Source: an uncultured Clostridia bacterium (GTDB lineage Bacteria; Bacillota; Clostridia; TANB77; CAG-508). Taken from it: a stretch of 64,000 nucleotides of DNA. The translations under genes were made by a program, and so were the position numbers. The DNA lies in contig CAKPAW010000001.1 of the NCBI GenBank assembly GCA_934133165.1, forward strand, positions 186,001 through 250,000. The letters run 5' to 3'. Shown here piece after piece: positions 60,562-64,000 of this stretch (position 1 is the first letter of the stretch; each line of letters opens with the position of its first letter). The notes beneath the pieces are model-generated. The model was not told the DNA's origin. It searched no databases and saw only the letters and a list, made by a program, of their open reading frames with translations.

Positions 60562-61476
60562 TTAATCTTTATAAAATTTTCCTTGCCATAAATCTCTTGC
60601 TCTAAATCGTTTTTCAAATCCGTGCAATATCCACATTTTATGCTTATTCCAATATGGTGCTACTAATATATCTTTTGGAGCATCTCCTGAAATTCTGTGT
60701 ATTATTAAATTTGGATTTAAGTGTACCATTATATCTATTAGAGTTTCTATGTAATCGTCTAAATCTAATGCCTTATATTCCCCTTTTCTATACATATCTG
60801 CCAATACTGTATTTTCTACAACATATGTTGAATGTATTTTTACCCCCTGTAATTTGTGTTTATTTATAAAATCAACTGTATCTTCTATGTTTTTTTTGGT
60901 TTCGTTTGGAAGTCCAACCATTATATGTGCCACAACATCTATATCATATTTATTTAATATTTCTACCGCTTCTGTAAATTGTTTAGATGTATAACCTCTG
61001 TTTATTATTTTTCCAATTTCATCATTACTTGTTTGAAGCCCAAGCTCTACACATACATAATATTTTTCTTTATAACTTGCTAACAATTTTGCTATTTCTT
61101 CATTTATGCAATCTGGTCTTGTTCCTACTTCCAGTCCCACAATTCTATCATCTATTAATGCAGAATCATATTTTTGCTTTAAATTTTCTACTGTATCATA
61201 TGTATTTGTAAAATTTTGAAAATACACTATAAATTTATTAGCTCTATTAGCTCTATATGTGGTAAAGTAGTGTTTTACTTGTTCTTTTATACTTTCCTTG
61301 CAAGTAATTAGTTCGCCAGAACCTTGCTCACTACAATATATGCAACCTCCATACCCTATTTTTCCATCTCTATTTGGGCAAGTAAATCCTCCATCTACAC
61401 ATATTTTTAAAGTTCTTTCTCCAAACTTTTCTTTCAAATATTCATTTAAATGTTTATATCTTTCTATATCTTCCAT
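60562..61476 (-). CDS. Radical SAM protein, YtqA/YhcC (TIGR01212) family
   Basis: 304 aa. The N-terminal cluster region is GFTCPNRDGKIGYGGCIYCS, the unusual Cys spacing of this family, then GSGELITCKESIKEQ, YFQNFTNTYDTVENLKQKYD, and VELGLQTSNDEIGKIINRGY. Members have been linked to tRNA wobble uridine modification in Bacillus (YtqA with the methyltransferase YtqB), as far as I recall; no ytqB-like gene is seen next to it. The ribosome site is weak. Monocistronic, convergent with the regulator. Confidence 0.85.
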   Translation of the reverse strand: MEDIERYKHLNEYLKEKFGERTLKICVDGGFTCPNRDGKIGYGGCIYCSEQGSGELITCKESIKEQVKHYFTTYRANRANKFIVYFQNFTNTYDTVENLKQKYDSALIDDRIVGLEVGTRPDCINEEIAKLLASYKEKYYVCVELGLQTSNDEIGKIINRGYTSKQFTEAVEILNKYDIDVVAHIMVGLPNETKKNIEDTVDFINKHKLQGVKIHSTYVVENTVLADMYRKGEYKALDLDDYIETLIDIMVHLNPNLIIHRISGDAPKDILVAPYWNKHKMWILHGFEKRFRARDLWQGKFYKD

Positions 61477-61548
61477 AATGCACTTATTATAATAAATATT
61501 TTTAAATTTATCAACAAATTACTAATAATATGTGGAAAACTCACAGAT

Positions 61549-62607
61549 TTATTCCTGTGAGTTTTCTCTTTGCTCTACAATTGGATCTATTATGTTATAC
61601 TTTCTTTCATAATCTTTTGTATCTGTGTATGCCTTATATACTTCAGATTTATTTTTCTTTAAAAAGTTTATAATTGAATATACGTCAATCCATATTTGGT
61701 TAACTCCCTCTTTTTGGGATTCATCAAATATAAGTTGCATTCCAAAATGTAAATGTGGAACATTTATATTATTTACATTTTCTTTCGCACTATATCCAGT
61801 CATTCCAAGGTATCCTATTACATCTCCTGCTTTTACTATCTTACCCTCACACATGTCTTTGGCATATGGATGGTCTTTTCTTAAATGTGCATAATAATAG
61901 TATCTTTTTCCATCAAAACTTCTTATACCAATTCTCCAACCTCCATATTGATTCCACCCACACGCTTCTACTATTCCACTTTCTACTGCTATAATTGGTG
62001 TTCCTATAGAACCCATTAAGTCATTTCCTAAATGAACTCTTTTATAACCATATGACCTTGCATTTCCAAAATCATTATAATGACTGAATCCATAATTTTT
62101 AGCAATTGGTAAAAATGCCTTTATTCCATACTTTTCTTTATATATTTTATTTTGATTTTCATCTAAAGTTTCTATTTGGTAAATTCCTATAAATTCATCT
62201 AATATTGCTGTATACGCTTCTATATAGTAAGAATATAGTTTTATATCCTTTGTTATTTCATTCATGTTTTCACCATTTTTTAGCCTTACCACTATATCGT
62301 CTAAATCTTTTTGTTTAAATTGTTTAAAATTACCACCATATTTTGTAGCCAAATATGAAATAAGTTCAATCCAATTTAATTTTATTTCTTCATCTTTGTT
62401 ATGCGAATTTATATCTAATTTTGAAGTTTTTTCTAGTACTTCTAATGGAACATTAAAATCTACCCATTTTATATATTTTTTCTCTTCTTGTTTTTGTTCC
62501 TCTGCAAAAGATTTAACTAAAAAAAATGAGCCTATTATTACTATAAGTGTTACTGTCACAATTAATACCATATAAATCTTTTTCATTTTTACTGCTTTAA
62601 CAATCAT
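61549..62607 (-). CDS. M23-family metallopeptidase, membrane-anchored
   Basis: 352 aa from ATG 62607 (GGAGAG 7-9 nt upstream). One N-terminal helix (IYMVLIVTVTLIVIIGSFFL), a helical domain at about 60-160, then the lysostaphin-type domain with zinc ligands in RVHLGNDLMGS (His, Asp), YYYYAHLRKDH (His) and VPHLHFGMQL (HxH). It would cut peptidoglycan peptide bridges at the cell surface. It resembles SpoIIQ/SpoIVFA-like M23 proteins of spore-formers in layout, but all zinc ligands appear present, so it may be an active hydrolase. Confidence 0.85.
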   Translation of the reverse strand: MIVKAVKMKKIYMVLIVTVTLIVIIGSFFLVKSFAEEQKQEEKKYIKWVDFNVPLEVLEKTSKLDINSHNKDEEIKLNWIELISYLATKYGGNFKQFKQKDLDDIVVRLKNGENMNEITKDIKLYSYYIEAYTAILDEFIGIYQIETLDENQNKIYKEKYGIKAFLPIAKNYGFSHYNDFGNARSYGYKRVHLGNDLMGSIGTPIIAVESGIVEACGWNQYGGWRIGIRSFDGKRYYYYAHLRKDHPYAKDMCEGKIVKAGDVIGYLGMTGYSAKENVNNINVPHLHFGMQLIFDESQKEGVNQIWIDVYSIINFLKKNKSEVYKAYTDTKDYERKYNIIDPIVEQRENSQE

Positions 62608-62676
62608 TTTTTATCTCTCCTATTTTTAATATTTATTCTGTTTTTATAAAAAAATGCATTAAAGCAAAAAAAAAGC

Positions 62677-62725
62677 GAGCCTAAGCTTTTCTAACAAATG
62701 TAAATTTTAAGAGAATCTTAGGCTC
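62677..62725 (-). terminator. Long hairpin with T9 tail upstream of the M23 gene
   Basis: GAGCCTAAG / CTTAGGCTC arms with an internal AAGATTCTCTT pairing, then TTTTTTTTT on the minus strand. No gene lies directly upstream except hup, which has its own terminator at 62785-62809. It may end a small RNA or attenuate M23 transcription. Confidence 0.6.
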
Positions 62726-62784
62726 TCAATATTTATCTTCTACAGAAATTTATCATACTATGATAAATTTCCTAGAATATAAAA

Positions 62785-62809
62785 AAGAACAAGACTAAAT
62801 CTTGCTCTT
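62785..62809 (-). terminator. Terminator after the HU gene
   Basis: AAGAGCAAGA / TCTTGTTCTT stem, 5-nt loop, TTTTTT on the minus strand. Confidence 0.85.
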
Positions 62810-62844
62810 CCTATGAATTCATATAATTTATATTGAAATCATTA

Positions 62845-63123
62845 TTATTTTTTATTTACTAAATCTTTTAAAGCTTTTCCTGCTTTGAAAACTGGAGCTT
62901 TAGATGCTGGTATTTTGATTTCTTCTTTAGTTTGTGGGTTTCTTCCTTTTCTAGCTGCTCTTTTTCTTACTTCGAAAGAACCAAATCCAACAAGTTGAAC
63001 TTTGTCTCCTTTTACTAATGTTTCTGTTACAGTTTCAACGAAAGCGTTTAATGCTGCTTCAGCACCTTTCTTTGTGTCTCCTGTTTTAGCTGCGATAGCT
63101 GCGATTAAATCAGATTTGTTCAT
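62845..63123 (-). CDS. hup: DNA-binding protein HU
   Basis: 92 aa: MNKSDLIAAIAAKTGDTKKG, then VQLVGFGSFEVRKRAARKGR, NPQTKEEIKIPASKAPVFKA and GKALKDLVNKK. This is the complete HU fold with the DNA-bending Pro arm (GRNPQT). HU compacts and bends the chromosome. Strong ribosome site AGGAGG 7 nt before the ATG. Monocistronic. Confidence 0.97.
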   Translation of the reverse strand: MNKSDLIAAIAAKTGDTKKGAEAALNAFVETVTETLVKGDKVQLVGFGSFEVRKRAARKGRNPQTKEEIKIPASKAPVFKAGKALKDLVNKK

Positions 63124-63282
63124 TTAAATTACCTCCTATAAGATATCATATGTAGATAGTAAAATTTATCTACTAGTAACATTATTCGCCAATCTTTTTC
63201 AAAATCCTTCTTTTTTTTCAATTTTTCTTTTTTTAAACCTTTGGGGCTGTATGTTTTTGGATTTTTGAAGTTTGGTAACGCG

Positions 63283-64000
63283 CTATTTTACTGCATTTTT
63301 GCTTTCTTTATAAATTTCTAGTTTTTCTAAAATTTTGTATAGCTTGTTGCCGTAAGGAATCATAAATATTTCTTCTTTAGTAAAAATTTTTAATACAATT
63401 ACTGCTAATCCATATACAAGAACTGCTACTAATATTGCAATTATTGTTGCCAACTTTCCTGCAATTATACCACCCAAAAGTAAATATACTGCATATGAAC
63501 ATATTCCCATCATTAATATTGCTAAAATTGGTTTTACAATAATTTTAGAAAAAGTTAAATCTAGTTTCATATTTGTTCTTAACACTTTAAATCCTATAAA
63601 GAACGCTATTGCGTGGCATACTACTGTTGCAAAAGCTGCACCTGCTGCACCTATTCCTTCTATTGGTACTAATACTAAATTCAAAATAAATTTAACTGCA
63701 ACACCTATTAAAAGTGCTATTGTTGGTGTCATTATTTTTCCTAATCCTTGCAAAGCTCCATTTACAGTTTGTTCTAATACTGTAAAAATTATTGCAATTG
63801 AACTAACTTGAAATATAAATGCTCCTTCTGGTGCATTTGGAAATAATAAATTTAAAATTGGCTGTGCAAATACTATCATTCCTACCATACAAGGAAGCCC
63901 TATAAGCATTGTAACAAGTAATGAAAAAGATACTCTCTTTGTTGCACTTTTCATATCTCCTTTTGTTTTTGCTGTTGTAATAGCTGGGACTAATGCCGTA
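63283..64000 (-). CDS. spoVB: SpoVB-like flippase of the MOP superfamily (N-terminus outside window)
   Basis: The frame stays open to the window end: upstream of an internal ATG at 63954 it reads TALVPAITTAKTKGDMKSAT, the conserved SpoVB/MATE stretch, so the true start lies beyond 64000. The visible 239 residues hold about seven helices (VTMLIGLPCMVGMIVFAQPI, NGALQGLGKIMTPTIALLIG, LVPIEGIGAAGAAFATVVCH). SpoVB and relatives flip lipid-linked polysaccharide or cortex precursors; the family is shared with MurJ and Wzx, so the exact member is not certain. Confidence 0.8.
   Translation of the reverse strand, partial: TALVPAITTAKTKGDMKSATKRVSFSLLVTMLIGLPCMVGMIVFAQPILNLLFPNAPEGAFIFQVSSIAIIFTVLEQTVNGALQGLGKIMTPTIALLIGVAVKFILNLVLVPIEGIGAAGAAFATVVCHAIAFFIGFKVLRTNMKLDLTFSKIIVKPILAILMMGICSYAVYLLLGGIIAGKLATIIAILVAVLVYGLAVIVLKIFTKEEIFMIPYGNKLYKILEKLEIYKESKNAVK

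Noticed and set aside
1..64000. Prophage
   Set aside because: Despite phage-like linker motifs in the pilin tails and small HTH genes, no capsid, terminase, portal, integrase or lysis genes are present.

Overview
The window is very AT-rich and looks like a chromosome segment from an anaerobic, endospore-forming low-GC Gram-positive (Bacillota, class Clostridia). The evidence is two alpha/beta-type SASP genes with sigma-G-type promoters, YlbJ/SpoVV, a BofA-type protein, SpoVB, the gatCAB amidotransferase, a T-box in front of serS, strong AAAGGAGG ribosome sites, and many housekeeping genes whose order is typical of no single model species. It begins inside mfd and ends inside a spoVB-like gene.

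Layout. 1-7.2 kb: start of mfd, then an array of five pilin-like genes (four on the minus strand, one on the plus strand). They share a type IV pilin signal and mostly a coiled-coil stalk, but each has a different C-terminal domain. The last two genes are head to head inside an inverted repeat with arms of about 810 bp, whose loop holds a decayed nuclease/transposase tail. 7.2-13.4 kb: ylbJ, two small unknown genes, tRNA-Met, then dnaG-rpoD and carD. 13.6-15 kb: two tandem sortases, one frameshifted. 15-19 kb: hinT, an unusually compact alaS, mtaB and an IS30 remnant. 19-23.5 kb: small proteins, SASPs, hpf, rpsT, an orphan pilin and an HTH protein with an apparent ATT start. 23.5-32.9 kb: gatCAB, a DUF4116 protein, uvrC, a dicarboxylate/amino-acid symporter, bofA and a CaCA exchanger. 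33-39.5 kb: T-box-serS, engB, DUF951, gltX, a small ORF, RNase J. 40-50.1 kb: ROK kinase and a complete-looking type IV pilus operon (pilMN fusion, pilO-like, small pilin, prepilin peptidase, minor pilins, pilB, pilT, pilC). 50.4-53.8 kb: uppP, TPR protein, ppa, HTH pair. 54.2-60.5 kb: tRNA-Leu, a Fic remnant, a class B sortase with a membrane-anchored partner, an NPKTG-anchored InlB-type-repeat protein, and a large double-HTH regulator. 60.5-64 kb: radical SAM protein, M23 peptidase, HU, spoVB.

How it fits together. The array pilins at 1-7 kb have the same processing signal and first helix as the small pilin inside the pilus operon 40 kb away. The most interesting inference is therefore that the array supplies exchangeable tip or fibre subunits for one pilus machine. 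The stalk-encoding repeats would allow recombination that swaps C-terminal domains. A second cell-surface theme is sortase anchoring (three sortase genes, one recognised substrate). A third recurring feature is a family of imperfect palindromes with GGGAC/GTCCC cores, scattered between genes, next to stop codons and once inside the mtaB reading frame.
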